A stretch of 64,000 nt of DNA, from positions 310,001 through 374,000 of the forward strand of contig JBEKAA010000004.1 of the NCBI GenBank assembly GCA_050018455.1. The letters run 5' to 3'. The DNA comes from RBG-13-68-16 sp050018455. Lineage in GTDB: Bacteria > Acidobacteriota > Thermoanaerobaculia > Thermoanaerobaculales > Thermoanaerobaculaceae. The notes below the pieces were generated by a model, which saw only the letters and a list, made by a program, of their open reading frames with translations, did no database searches and was not told where the DNA came from. Positions 24,877 to 32,992 of this stretch are shown piece after piece. The translations under genes were made by a program, and so were the position numbers. Numbering within the stretch: position 1 is the stretch's first letter; each line of letters begins with the position of its first letter.

Positions 24877-24897
24877 GGGGTCAGGGGTCCGGGGTCC
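24877..24897. repeat. Heptamer repeat D
   Basis: Three tandem 7-mers, GGGGTCA, GGGGTCC and GGGGTCC, in the short gap between rfaE1 and rfaE2. Confidence 0.75.
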
Positions 24898-24933
24898 GGA
24901 CCTTCGCGAGGCCGTTGCACCTTGGAGTGCGGT

Positions 24934-25428
24934 GTGAGTTCGTGTTTGCATCGGAAGCTCATCTCGCTTGACGAGGCGAGGCTCATCGCGGAGGGCGCGC
25001 GGGTCGCGGGGCGGCGGGTCGTGGTTGCGAACGGCGCGTTCGACCTCCTGCACGTCGGGCACGCGCGCTACCTCGCAGCGGCGAAAGCCGCCGGGGAGAT
25101 GCTTTTCGTGGCGGTGAACTCCGACGCCTCCGTGCGCGCGATCAAGGGGCCGCAACGTCCGATCGTCCCCGAAGGAGAGCGCGTCGAGCTGCTCTCGCAC
25201 CTCGACTGCGTGGACTGGATTGTGCTCTTCGACCAGCCGACGGTGGCCGAGGTCCTGCGAGCGCTCAGACCCCACATCCACGCCAAGGGGACCGACTACA
25301 CGCCCGAGAGCGTCCCCGAGCGCGCCGTGGTCGCAGAGTGGGGCGGAGAGACGCTGATCTGCGGCGACCCGAAGGACCATGCGACAACCGACCTCGTGGG
25401 CGAGATCCTCAAACGCTTCGCGAAATAG
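24934..25428 (+). CDS. rfaE2: D-glycero-beta-D-manno-heptose 1-phosphate adenylyltransferase
   Basis: A 164-residue nucleotidyltransferase with the HxGH signature in GAFDLLHVGHARYL and a C-terminal KGTDYTPESVPE motif. It activates heptose 1-phosphate as ADP-heptose and corresponds to the C-terminal half of HldE. The start is GTG 24934, seven bases after GGAG; a TTG at 24922 is an alternative. It pairs with rfaE1, and the GT9 heptosyltransferase at 32993 would use the product. Confidence 0.9.
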   Translation: MSSCLHRKLISLDEARLIAEGARVAGRRVVVANGAFDLLHVGHARYLAAAKAAGEMLFVAVNSDASVRAIKGPQRPIVPEGERVELLSHLDCVDWIVLFDQPTVAEVLRALRPHIHAKGTDYTPESVPERAVVAEWGGETLICGDPKDHATTDLVGEILKRFAK

Positions 25429-25450
25429 GCGCCGCCTGCGAAGAGATGCG

Positions 25451-25549
25451 GCGGCAGAGGAGCAGAGGTGCGCGGGAGCGGAGGAGCAGAAGACCCGACC
25501 AGTGCGACCTCAGCCGTTCCCCTCGGTTCCTCTGCCCCTCCGCTCCTCA
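25451..25549. repeat. Octamer-repeat inverted element E
   Basis: Purine-rich GCAGAGGAGCAGAGG-type units (25453-25490) face complementary CCTCTGCCCCTCCGCTCCTC-type units (25528-25549). It lies just downstream of rfaE2, with the same sequence theme as elements A and the right-hand end of the window. Confidence 0.75.
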
Positions 25550-25608
25550 GCGTGCTTCCCCTGGGCTCGGATCCCGGTCTTCCTAAACGAGATCGGTTTG
25601 GCACCCGA

Positions 25609-25614
25609 TATACT
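25609..25614 (+). promoter_or_regulatory. Possible -10 of the exported-protein gene, inside a small palindrome
   Basis: TATACT lies within GATAT-ACTGCA-ATATC (25607-25622). The leader to the ATG at 25701 would be about 80 bases. No convincing -35. Confidence 0.35.
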
Positions 25615-25700
25615 GCAATATCAGGTCTCGGCGGCAGCTGAGCTTCTGAATGCCGAGTCTCATGCCTGCCGGGTGCTGGGCCGGGGATCGTGGAGGGTTC

Positions 25701-26330
25701 ATGCGGGTCGAGGGTCGCACCACCGCCGGGATCGTGCTCATGCTGATGGCCGCCGCCGCAGTTTTCGCAGGCGAGGCTCCGATGACCAATACCGACGTGG
25801 TCGGCATGGTCAACGCCGGCCTCGGGACCGCGACGATCATTGCCAAGATCAAGGCATCGGGGACTGACTTTCAGTTGGACACGGCGTCGCTTGCGACTCT
25901 GACCCAGCAGGGCGTCCCGGATCGCGTGATCAAGGCAATGATCGAGCGGCAGTCGCCCACCCGACCCGATGGCGAAGCGCAGACCTGGCCCCGCGACGAG
26001 GCGCGGAGCATCTGGGGCGGCGTCGTGCGGGTGGTGGATCGTTGTCGTTCCCGCGGCGAGGTGATGCTGTTCGACGCCGGGGTGCAGTTCGTTCCGGTGC
26101 AGGACTCGGCCGCCTGCACGGACACGGATATGCGCTTCACACTGTTCTGGGATCAGATCGACACCGTTTGTTTCAAGTACGTGGTGCTCGACGAGGCGAT
26201 GGTCGGCGTGTTCCAGATCCATACGAAGGGCGCGAAATCGTACAACCTCAGGGCCTCGCAGCTGGTCATGCAGACGGTGGAAAGGGAGTTCAAGTTCCAA
26301 CAGCCCCGCCTGACGTACCGCTGCGATTGA
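25701..26330 (+). CDS. Exported protein with an acidobacterial-type helical repeat motif
   Basis: A 209-residue protein with a signal peptide ending near AAAVFAG. Residues about 25-75 have the pattern TNTDVVGMVNAGLGTATI followed by TLTQQGVPDRVIKAMI, a degenerate helical pair common at the N-terminus of secreted proteins of unknown function. The rest is a small beta-rich domain with four cysteines (DRCRS, AACTD, VCFKY, YRCD), possibly two disulfides. No function is assigned. The ATG follows GGAGGG. Confidence 0.7.
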   Translation: MRVEGRTTAGIVLMLMAAAAVFAGEAPMTNTDVVGMVNAGLGTATIIAKIKASGTDFQLDTASLATLTQQGVPDRVIKAMIERQSPTRPDGEAQTWPRDEARSIWGGVVRVVDRCRSRGEVMLFDAGVQFVPVQDSAACTDTDMRFTLFWDQIDTVCFKYVVLDEAMVGVFQIHTKGAKSYNLRASQLVMQTVEREFKFQQPRLTYRCD

Positions 26331-26352
26331 TCGCCGAGTGGTACAAGAGACC

Positions 26353-26441
26353 GGGGTCAGGGATCAGGGGGCCGGGTTCCGACGAGACAAGAGAAGCAGG
26401 GCGCGGGAGCGGCCCGCGCCGGAGTGTAGCCGGAGGCTACA
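26353..26441. repeat. Heptamer repeat F followed by two strong hairpins
   Basis: GGGGTCA/GGGATCA/GGGGGCC heptamers (26353-26373) are followed by a hairpin with GGCGCGGG/CCCGCGCC arms near 26400-26420 and another, TGTAGCC-GGA-GGCTACA (26425-26441). The gap lies between convergent genes, so the hairpins may terminate transcription from either side. Confidence 0.55.
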
Positions 26442-26498
26442 TGAGGACGCGAGGCCGCGATCCGCAACGCAGCGAGAGGTCCGACGCCGCCGGCGCCC

Positions 26499-27011
26499 CT
26501 AGAGGGAGGCGAGCGTTTCCTGGCAGGCCGGGCAGTACTCCGCCCGCTTGAGATCCACGCCCTCCGGCCACAGCGACCTGTGCATCGCGCAGTCGGGGAC
26601 CACGCAGTGGACCAGCCCAAGGCTGTGGCCGAGCTCGTGCACCGCCTCGGTGGTGATGCGCCGGACGAAAGCGTCCGCGGCGTCGGGGCCCGTCTCCTCC
26701 GGGTGCAGGCGGAACCACGAGACGATCCCGCGACGGCCGCCGAGGTGCGAGATGCCGAAGACGTACGTCAGCGCCGGCATGAAGAGATCGACGCCGGTGA
26801 GACCCAGCAGGACCCAGCCGGACTCGGGCTGGGGGATCTGCTCGATGAGGCAGGCCGCGTCCACCTGGGCGCGGGTCTTGTCGTAGCAGCGCTCGAGCGA
26901 GACCTCCAGGCGGGCGATCTCGCCGCCGGCCCAGGGGCGGGGCAGCCCGGCGAGCACCGTTTCGGCCAGCCTGGGCGGCACGTCCCCCAGCGCCAGCAAC
27001 CTGACGTTCAC
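26499..27011 (-). CDS. Archaemetzincin-family zinc metallopeptidase
   Basis: A 170-residue protein with the extended archaemetzincin signature HELGHSLGLVHC, then CAMH and CPAC, giving two zinc sites: three His for catalysis and four Cys for a structural zinc. The length fits the family (about 180 residues). The GTG start at 27011 overlaps the stop of the response-regulator gene (GTGA), so it is the last gene of the sigma-54 operon. Substrates of this family are not established. Confidence 0.88.
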   Translation of the reverse strand: MNVRLLALGDVPPRLAETVLAGLPRPWAGGEIARLEVSLERCYDKTRAQVDAACLIEQIPQPESGWVLLGLTGVDLFMPALTYVFGISHLGGRRGIVSWFRLHPEETGPDAADAFVRRITTEAVHELGHSLGLVHCVVPDCAMHRSLWPEGVDLKRAEYCPACQETLASL

Positions 27012-28339
27012 GGCCGCTCGATGCCGTACTTTTTCATTTTGTTGTAGAGGGTGACCCGGTCGATGTCGAGCTCGCGGGCCGCCTGGGCGACGTTGTACGA
27101 GCACGCCGCGAGCACCTGGCGGATGTGGGCCTCCTCGGTGGCGGCGAGCGAGCGGTTGGCTGACGCGGGCGGGCCCGCGAACGGGAAGTGACTCGCCTCG
27201 ATGCGGTCGCCGCGACACAGCACGACGGCGCGCTCGATGGCGTTCGCGAGCTCGCGCACGTTGCCCGGCCAGGGGTAGGCCATCAGCGCCGCCATCGCGT
27301 CTTGGGAGAAGCCGGAGATGCGGCGGTTCATCTGCGTCGCGAACTGCTGGAGGAAGTGCTCGGCGAGCGCGGGCACGTCACCGGCACGCTCGCGTAGAGG
27401 TGGCAATGGGATCTGAAACACGTTGATGCGGAAGTAAAAATCGTCCCGGAAGCGGCCGGCCGCCACCTCGGCCTCGAGGTCGCGGTGGGTGGCGGTCACG
27501 AGCCGAAAATCCACCTTGATCGTCTCGTTGCCGCCCACGCGCTTGAGCTCCCGCTCCTGCAGGACGCGGAGCAGGTCCACCTGCACCTTCGGAGGCACAT
27601 CGCCGATCTCGTCGAGGAACAGCGTACCCTCGTTGGCCATCTCGATCTTGCCGCGGTGGCGGCCGACGGCTCCCGTGAACGCACCGCGCTCGTGCCCGAA
27701 CAACTCGCTTTCCAGCATCCCTTCGGCCAGGGCGCCGCAGTTCTCGACCACGAACGGGCCGAAGCGTCGCGTGCTCTTCGTGTGGATGAGGTGCGCCACC
27801 AGCTCCTTGCCGGTGCCGGATTCGCCGGTGATGAGCACGTTGGTGTCGGTGGGCGCCACCTGGTCGACGAGCTCGTTCACCTTGGCCATGGCCGGCGAAC
27901 CGCTCGTGATGAGTGCCGGCGACGCGCCGGCGATGCGCTCCCGAAGCACGCGGTTCTCGGCGAGCAGCGAGTAGCGCTCGGCGGCCTTCCGGACGAGACG
28001 GGAGACGGCCTCGGGATCGAACGGCTTCACGATGTAGTCGTACGCCCCCTCCTTGAGCGCCTGGACCGCCGTCTCGACCGAGGCGTACGCGGTCATGATG
28101 ATGATGGTGGCGTCGGGGGCGAGCTCGCGGACCCTGCGCTGCAGCTCGAGGCCGTCCATACCGGGCATCTTGATGTCGACCAGCAGAATGTTGGTTCCCT
28201 CCCGGACCAGGGCGGCGAGGGCATCCTTACCGCTCGGCGCCACGCTGACGTCGTACCCCTCCTCGCGGAACCACGTCGCCAGCGAATTGCGGATGTGCTG
28301 CTCATCGTCGACGACCAGGATGCGCACGGGCATCGTCAT
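27008..28339 (-). CDS. Sigma-54-dependent response regulator, NtrC family
   Basis: A 443-residue activator with a receiver domain (ILVVDDEQHIR, phospho-Asp in LLVDIKMPG), an AAA+ domain (GESGTGKE, GAFTGA, LFLDEIGDV, WPGNVRELANAIERA) and a Fis-type helix-turn-helix (NVAQAARELDIDRVTLYNKM). The start overlaps the kinase stop (ATGA). It is the partner of the haem-motif kinase. A -24/-12 promoter precedes the first gene of the operon, suggesting autoregulation. Confidence 0.95.
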   Translation of the reverse strand: MTMPVRILVVDDEQHIRNSLATWFREEGYDVSVAPSGKDALAALVREGTNILLVDIKMPGMDGLELQRRVRELAPDATIIIMTAYASVETAVQALKEGAYDYIVKPFDPEAVSRLVRKAAERYSLLAENRVLRERIAGASPALITSGSPAMAKVNELVDQVAPTDTNVLITGESGTGKELVAHLIHTKSTRRFGPFVVENCGALAEGMLESELFGHERGAFTGAVGRHRGKIEMANEGTLFLDEIGDVPPKVQVDLLRVLQERELKRVGGNETIKVDFRLVTATHRDLEAEVAAGRFRDDFYFRINVFQIPLPPLRERAGDVPALAEHFLQQFATQMNRRISGFSQDAMAALMAYPWPGNVRELANAIERAVVLCRGDRIEASHFPFAGPPASANRSLAATEEAHIRQVLAACSYNVAQAARELDIDRVTLYNKMKKYGIERP

Positions 28340-29955
28340 GACGCGCTCTCCCCTTTGCCGGGCGCGGGCGCCGCCGGCAGGATCACGGTGAAGCGGGTGC
28401 CCTGGCCTGGTGCGCTCGCGACGTCGATCGAGCCATTGTGTCGCTGCACGATCCCGTAGACAACCGCCAGGCCGAGGCCGAGGCCCTTGCCCTCCCCCTC
28501 GCCCTTCGTGGTGAAGAACGGCTCGAAGACGTGGGAACGGACCTCGTCGTCCATCCCTACGCCGGTGTCCTCCACGGCGGCCTGGACCCCGCCGGACTTC
28601 GTTGGCGCTGTGCGGATCGTGAGGGTCCCGCCGTGCGGCATCGCCTCGACGGCATTGATGCAGAGGGCGAGCAGGGCCTGCTCGATCTGGGCGGGGTCGC
28701 ACAGGATGTCCGCGAGGTGTGACGACAGGTCGAGGTCGGCTTTCACCTGCGCGAGGTCCATCTTGTGCTTGATGAGGAAGAGCGATCGCTCGATGATCTG
28801 GTTGACGTTGGTTGGCTCCATCCGCGAGCCGGTGCGACGCGCGAACAGGAGCATGTTGGAGACGATCTCGCCGCAGCGGGCGGATTCGCTCGCAATCGCC
28901 TCCAGGATCTCGAGACTTTCCCGCCCCTCGTCGCTCTGGTTCGCCCGGGCGTTGTACCGCCGCAGCAGCACTTTCGAGTACGTGACGACGCTCGCGAGCG
29001 GGTTGTTGATCTCGTGAGCGACAACGGCGGCGAGCTTGCCCAGAGAGGCCATGCGCTCCACCCGCACCATCTGCTCCTGGGCCTGCCGCAGCTCGGCCGT
29101 CTTCTCGTCGACCCTGCGCTCGAGGGTCTGGGCCCACTCGACGAGCTCGGCGTTGGCGCGTTGGAGTTCTTGGGCCATCTTGTTCACCGAGCCGCCGAGG
29201 TACGCGAACTCGGAGATCTTTCCGTCCTCGTAGCGGGCCGAATAGTCCCCAGTGCCGAGTGCCACGAGCGTCCGTGTCAACGTCCGGATCGGCCGGTGCA
29301 CGGAGCTTCGTACCACGAAGAGAACCACCCCCACGACCATCAGCAGAACTCCACCAGTGGCGGCGACCATCAGGAGAGTGGTTTGTTGCCGCGCTCCTTC
29401 GAGGCGTGTCAACAGGAGTGTGACGTCGAGCACGCCGAGGAGTTGCTTGCTCGCCGGGTGGGCGTGGCAGCTCGCGGTGATGCACGACGGCTCGTTTTCG
29501 ATCGGGCGGATCACTCCGAGCGCTGGCACGCCTCCGACCTCGAACAGCCGGGTCCGGTCCCCCGGGGGGAGCTTCTCGATCGGCCTGTCGGCCTGATGGC
29601 ACTTGAAGCATGCCTCCGACCGGGGGTCGAGGCGCGTGCCGACCTCAGGCGCATCGGAGGAGAAGACGATCTGCCCTTCCTTGTTGAAGATGCGCACTCG
29701 AACGGTAGGGTCGTGCTCGGTGATGGTGCGGACTGAGGCGTGCATGCCCTCCCGGTCGTTGTTGAGCATGGCTGTTTGGAGAGCCCCGTAGAGCGTCTCG
29801 GACATCGCGAGGCCGTTGATGCGAGCGGCCTCACGCGCATAGCGCTCCTGCAGGCCCACCTGAACGATCGCGGTGAGGGCCAGCAGGAGCGCCAAAGCTA
29901 CGATCAAGGCGCCTGTGAGGCGGAACGTCAGCGAGTTGGAGCGCCAGCGCCACAT
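28336..29955 (-). CDS. Membrane histidine kinase with haem-binding motifs in its sensor domain
   Basis: A 539-residue kinase. TM1 is at about residues 11-33; an extracytoplasmic domain runs to about 190; TM2 is at 192-216; then come HAMP, a coiled coil, HisKA (VVAHEINNPL, His314) and HATPase (FEPFFTTKGEGEGKGLGLGL). The sensor domain has a c-type haem motif CFKCH (116-120) and a second CITASCH (Cys158/163, His164; CX4CH). A haem-based redox or ligand sensor is likely. I start at ATG 29955 after GGAGGGG, rather than GTG 29985. Confidence 0.9.
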   Translation of the reverse strand: MWRWRSNSLTFRLTGALIVALALLLALTAIVQVGLQERYAREAARINGLAMSETLYGALQTAMLNNDREGMHASVRTITEHDPTVRVRIFNKEGQIVFSSDAPEVGTRLDPRSEACFKCHQADRPIEKLPPGDRTRLFEVGGVPALGVIRPIENEPSCITASCHAHPASKQLLGVLDVTLLLTRLEGARQQTTLLMVAATGGVLLMVVGVVLFVVRSSVHRPIRTLTRTLVALGTGDYSARYEDGKISEFAYLGGSVNKMAQELQRANAELVEWAQTLERRVDEKTAELRQAQEQMVRVERMASLGKLAAVVAHEINNPLASVVTYSKVLLRRYNARANQSDEGRESLEILEAIASESARCGEIVSNMLLFARRTGSRMEPTNVNQIIERSLFLIKHKMDLAQVKADLDLSSHLADILCDPAQIEQALLALCINAVEAMPHGGTLTIRTAPTKSGGVQAAVEDTGVGMDDEVRSHVFEPFFTTKGEGEGKGLGLGLAVVYGIVQRHNGSIDVASAPGQGTRFTVILPAAPAPGKGESAS

Positions 29956-30002
29956 GGCTGCGGGTCCCCTCCGTTCACCCCGCACCCACCCTACCTTCTC
30001 TC

Positions 30003-31211
30003 CTACGTCCGGTCAAAAGCGGTGACCGGTTTCGAGATCGGGAGGGATGCCTGCGACGTCCCGCGGTTCGCGGCCTCTTCCTTGGCGACCGGCCCTTCCG
30101 GGAAGACCGGAAGGAAATTGCAGGCGAGCACGAACACCCACATCCCGACCGCGACCAGGCCGGCCGAGACCAGGAACTCGAGGAACGAGGGAACGTAGTG
30201 GCGCCCCGTGGCGGCCTCGATCGACGTGATCGACACGTTCAGACGATGGAAGATGAACCCGAGCACGACCAGCCCCTGGGCGAACGCCAGCCGCTTCGGC
30301 GACTGGCGGAAGCGTTCGAACGCGAGAAGGACCATCGGTACCGCGACGCCGATGCCGACCTCGGCAAGGAACATCAACGAGACCGGTGTGAGCGGCCAGA
30401 TGGCAGAGAACGCGCCGCGCACCGCGAGGTCGCGCAGCCTGAGGGTGAGGTACAGCGCCAAGATGAGCACGGACACCTTGGAGAGCCGCGAAAGGAGGTG
30501 GGTCTCGATGGGCTTGCCGAAGACGCGTCGCGAGAACCACGACTCCACCACTGTCATTGCGATGCCGGCAGCGAGAGCGGACACGAAGAAGAGCACGGGC
30601 AGGATCGGCGTGTACCACAGCGGACTCATTTTCTCCGGGAGGATCAGGAAGAGGCTGCCGAGCGAGGACTGGTGCAAGGTGGAGAGGATCACGCCCATGA
30701 TCACGAGGATCGGCGTGACCGGCCTGAGAAGCTTGAGCATCCAGTCGAGCTTGAAGCGTTCGAGCACCACCGGTGCGAATTCGAGGGACAGCACGGTGGT
30801 GTAGAGCATCACGCACCAGCCGACCTCGAACATCACGGAATGAGGGTTCCACATGATGATCGGGTGCCAGATGTTCCACGGCCTGCCGAGGTCGAGGAGG
30901 AGCGCGGTGATGACCAGGATGTATCCAAGGAACGCCGTGAGCACCGTCGGGCGGACAATCGGCTTGAAGTCCTTGAGGTGAAGGATATGCACGGTGGCGG
31001 TCACCGCGAAACCGCCGGCCGCCAACCCGACCCCGCAGAGCAGGTCGAACCCGATCCACAATCCCCACGGGAAGGTATCGGAGAGGTGCGTGACGGCCCC
31101 GAGTCCGTGGGTGTAGCGCACGTAGGCGATGGCGGCGAGCAGAGCGATCAGCAGGCCCGAAAAGACAGTCCAGAACCCCAGTCGCAGCGAACCCAGCCGC
31201 TCCTTAACCAT
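30003..31211 (-). CDS. NrfD/HybB-family membrane quinone-interacting subunit
   Basis: A 402-residue polytopic protein with about ten transmembrane segments, of the HybB/NrfD/PsrC type (TFPWGLWIGFDLLCGVGLAAGG near the N-terminus, a LGRPWNIWHPIIMWNPHSVMFE loop, FIFHRLNVSI near the end). These subunits exchange electrons between quinone and a periplasmic Fe-S partner. It overlaps the HybA-like gene by 8 bases. No cytochrome or catalytic subunit is adjacent, so the physiological donor or acceptor is unknown. Confidence 0.9.
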   Translation of the reverse strand: MVKERLGSLRLGFWTVFSGLLIALLAAIAYVRYTHGLGAVTHLSDTFPWGLWIGFDLLCGVGLAAGGFAVTATVHILHLKDFKPIVRPTVLTAFLGYILVITALLLDLGRPWNIWHPIIMWNPHSVMFEVGWCVMLYTTVLSLEFAPVVLERFKLDWMLKLLRPVTPILVIMGVILSTLHQSSLGSLFLILPEKMSPLWYTPILPVLFFVSALAAGIAMTVVESWFSRRVFGKPIETHLLSRLSKVSVLILALYLTLRLRDLAVRGAFSAIWPLTPVSLMFLAEVGIGVAVPMVLLAFERFRQSPKRLAFAQGLVVLGFIFHRLNVSITSIEAATGRHYVPSFLEFLVSAGLVAVGMWVFVLACNFLPVFPEGPVAKEEAANRGTSQASLPISKPVTAFDRT

Positions 31212-31953
31212 GGTGCTCTCCCTTTTCAGAGTGCTCGGCGCGGGCCACATCTTCCTTCCGCTTCGTGAGCCAGAACATCCCGCCGAGGAATACGCCGCCG
31301 AACAGCACCACATCGGGCACATGCTTGAGCGCGTTCCACGTGAGATCCGGGAGCGGGCCGTCGCTCTTCACCCTGGGGAGGCCGAGCGCGACAGGGTCCT
31401 TCGGGCCGATGAAGAACACGTCCGTCCCGCCGACTTCAGCGGCGCCATAGACCCGCTGGTAGTAGGTCTTGGGATCACCGGCCACTCGCCTGCGCGCCTC
31501 GGCCAGCAGTTCCTCTCGATCGCCGGTGATCGTCGCGCCGGTAGGACAGACCTGGGCGCAGGCCGGTCCCGCCGGTCCGCGGTGCGAGCACATCTGGCAC
31601 TTGCGCACGCGCGGCACCGCGGAGTGCCACTCGTACGTGGGGACTCCGAACGGGCAGGCCAGCATGCAGTAGCGGCAGCCCAGGCACTTGCTCGGGTCAT
31701 ACAGAACCGGGCCTTCCTTGCTCTTGTAGAGCGCCGAGACAGGGCACGCCGACGCACAGCTGGGCTGCTCGCAGTGCATGCACAGCCGCCGGACGTAGAC
31801 ATCGTTGCCGCGGTCCATGAGGAAGGTGAAGGTCTGCTCGTCGAGCACCTTCGCCTCGTGGGCGGGCTGCTCGTTCGCCTTCTGGCAGCCCTCCACGCAG
31901 GACCCACAACCGATGCACTTCGTCACGTCGACCAGAATTCCACGGTGAGCCAT
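31204..31953 (-). CDS. HybA-like polyferredoxin with C-terminal membrane anchor
   Basis: A 249-residue protein with four [4Fe-4S] motifs: CIGCGSCVEGC, CMHCEQPSCASACP, CLGCRYCMLACP and CQMCSHR with CAQVCP. A C-terminal hydrophobic segment (VVLFGGVFLGGMFWL) anchors it. There is no Tat signal, so the side of the membrane is uncertain. It pairs with the NrfD-like protein, as HybA does with HybB. In Geobacter-type Cbc complexes a similar pair works with a multihaem cytochrome, which is absent here. Confidence 0.9.
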   Translation of the reverse strand: MAHRGILVDVTKCIGCGSCVEGCQKANEQPAHEAKVLDEQTFTFLMDRGNDVYVRRLCMHCEQPSCASACPVSALYKSKEGPVLYDPSKCLGCRYCMLACPFGVPTYEWHSAVPRVRKCQMCSHRGPAGPACAQVCPTGATITGDREELLAEARRRVAGDPKTYYQRVYGAAEVGGTDVFFIGPKDPVALGLPRVKSDGPLPDLTWNALKHVPDVVLFGGVFLGGMFWLTKRKEDVARAEHSEKGEHHG

Positions 31954-31956
31954 TGA

Positions 31957-32631
31957 TTATGCCTCCAGGCTGGAGGGGGTCAGGAACTCCTTCTGGAAAG
32001 CGTCCCAGTGGGAGTCGTCAACCGATGCGAGAGCTCCCTTGCGAGGCACGCCGCCATCGGCAAGGAGCGGTACGGTAGCGAGGGTGCCGGCGGGCGTGAG
32101 GAGATCGGCCAGCCGCTGCATCTCTTGGCGCAGGAAGGCCGTGGCGGCGCTGCCGATGCGGAGCGGCTTGATCGCCTCGTGGTGGTCGCGGGTCCAGAGG
32201 GCGACGACCCAGCCGACGCCGTACGGGTCGCGAGTGACGGTCCAGGGTTGCGCGAGGGCGTGGTCGTTCACGGCCACCACCTCACCCGCGGTCGGAGCGG
32301 AGACCACGAGGGAACGCCCGCGGACCTTGAGCTTGAGGAGAGGGTCGCCCCGCTTGACCTGGGCGCCGCGGGGAGGAGCCTCGACGGCCTCGACCTCGCC
32401 CAGCGCCTCGGAGAGGAAGTCGTCGATGCCCACTCTGAGGGTCCCGTCGGTCGTGATGCGCACCCAGGCGTGCCTCGGGTCGAGGAAGATGCCCTGCGGG
32501 GGCCTGGGCTCGAGCATGGGCGTGAGCTGCATCGCCATTGGTACCGCGGCATGATGCCGGCGGAGCGCCATCACAACCGCATCGACACCGATGAAAGCCA
32601 GGATTGTGAGGATTACCAGGATCGCGGTCAT
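31957..32631 (-). CDS. Membrane-anchored GcvH-like protein without the lipoyl lysine
   Basis: A 224-residue protein with an N-terminal membrane helix, then a glycine-cleavage H-protein-like domain (HAWVRITTDGTLRVGIDDF, SAPTAGEVVAVNDHAL, DPYGVGWVVAL). Where GcvH has the lipoylated Lys (ESVKA), this has KVRGRSLV with no Lys at the matching place by my alignment. It starts the operon of HybA, NrfD and the haem kinase. It might be a structural or assembly subunit. The ATG at 32631 follows GGGAGGC. Confidence 0.75.
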   Translation of the reverse strand: MTAILVILTILAFIGVDAVVMALRRHHAAVPMAMQLTPMLEPRPPQGIFLDPRHAWVRITTDGTLRVGIDDFLSEALGEVEAVEAPPRGAQVKRGDPLLKLKVRGRSLVVSAPTAGEVVAVNDHALAQPWTVTRDPYGVGWVVALWTRDHHEAIKPLRIGSAATAFLRQEMQRLADLLTPAGTLATVPLLADGGVPRKGALASVDDSHWDAFQKEFLTPSSLEA

Positions 32632-32678
32632 TGTTGCCTCCCGCGGGAGCTTCGTGGCCCCCGCTCGCAAGAAGGCAG

Positions 32679-32694
32679 AGCAAACCCGCTGCCA
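32679..32694 (-). promoter_or_regulatory. Sigma-54 (-24/-12) promoter of the gcvH-like/hybA/nrfD operon
   Basis: On the minus strand TGGCAG-CGGGT-TTGCT matches TGGCAC-N5-TTGCW with one mismatch and correct spacing. The start would be near 32668, giving a 36-base leader to the ATG at 32631. The operon encodes its own NtrC-type activator. Confidence 0.72.
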
Positions 32695-32768
32695 ACTTCG
32701 TGACTCCTGTGTATCTCACTCGAAATGAATAGGTTCCTCATTTCAGCGCCGAGTCGACCGTTCGAGAC

Positions 32769-32785
32769 TGTTGAAACACTCAACA
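32769..32785. repeat. Inverted repeat, possible activator site of the minus-strand sigma-54 promoter
   Basis: TGTTGA-AACAC-TCAACA is centred about 109 bases upstream of the predicted start near 32668, a normal distance for an NtrC-type enhancer. A second palindrome TGTGG-CCGTTT-CCACA follows at 32789-32804. Which one, if either, binds the regulator is unknown. Confidence 0.5.
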
Positions 32786-32980
32786 TACTGTGGCCGTTTC
32801 CACACCCCCTGCGCACTCTATCACACCCGTCCTCACATTGGGTATGGCGGTGTTTTCTGGCTTTTCAGGAGGGTGATGAGAAACTCAACAACCCGGCGGC
32901 GCGCCAAACCGGTCGCAAGAATCGCGGTGGGGACTCCAGAGAAGATATCGCGCGGACCTCGGAATTCACGAGAGACCAAT

Positions 32981-32986
32981 TAGAAT
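32981..32986 (+). promoter_or_regulatory. -10 hexamer directly before the GT9 gene
   Basis: TAGAAT is followed by 6 bases and the GTG start at 32993, again implying a leaderless transcript. No -35 seen. Confidence 0.5.
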
Positions 32987-32992
32987 CACCGC

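Noticed and set aside
15604..25549. CRISPR array
   Set aside because: Repeats are tandem 7-8-mers without spacers, and no cas gene is present.
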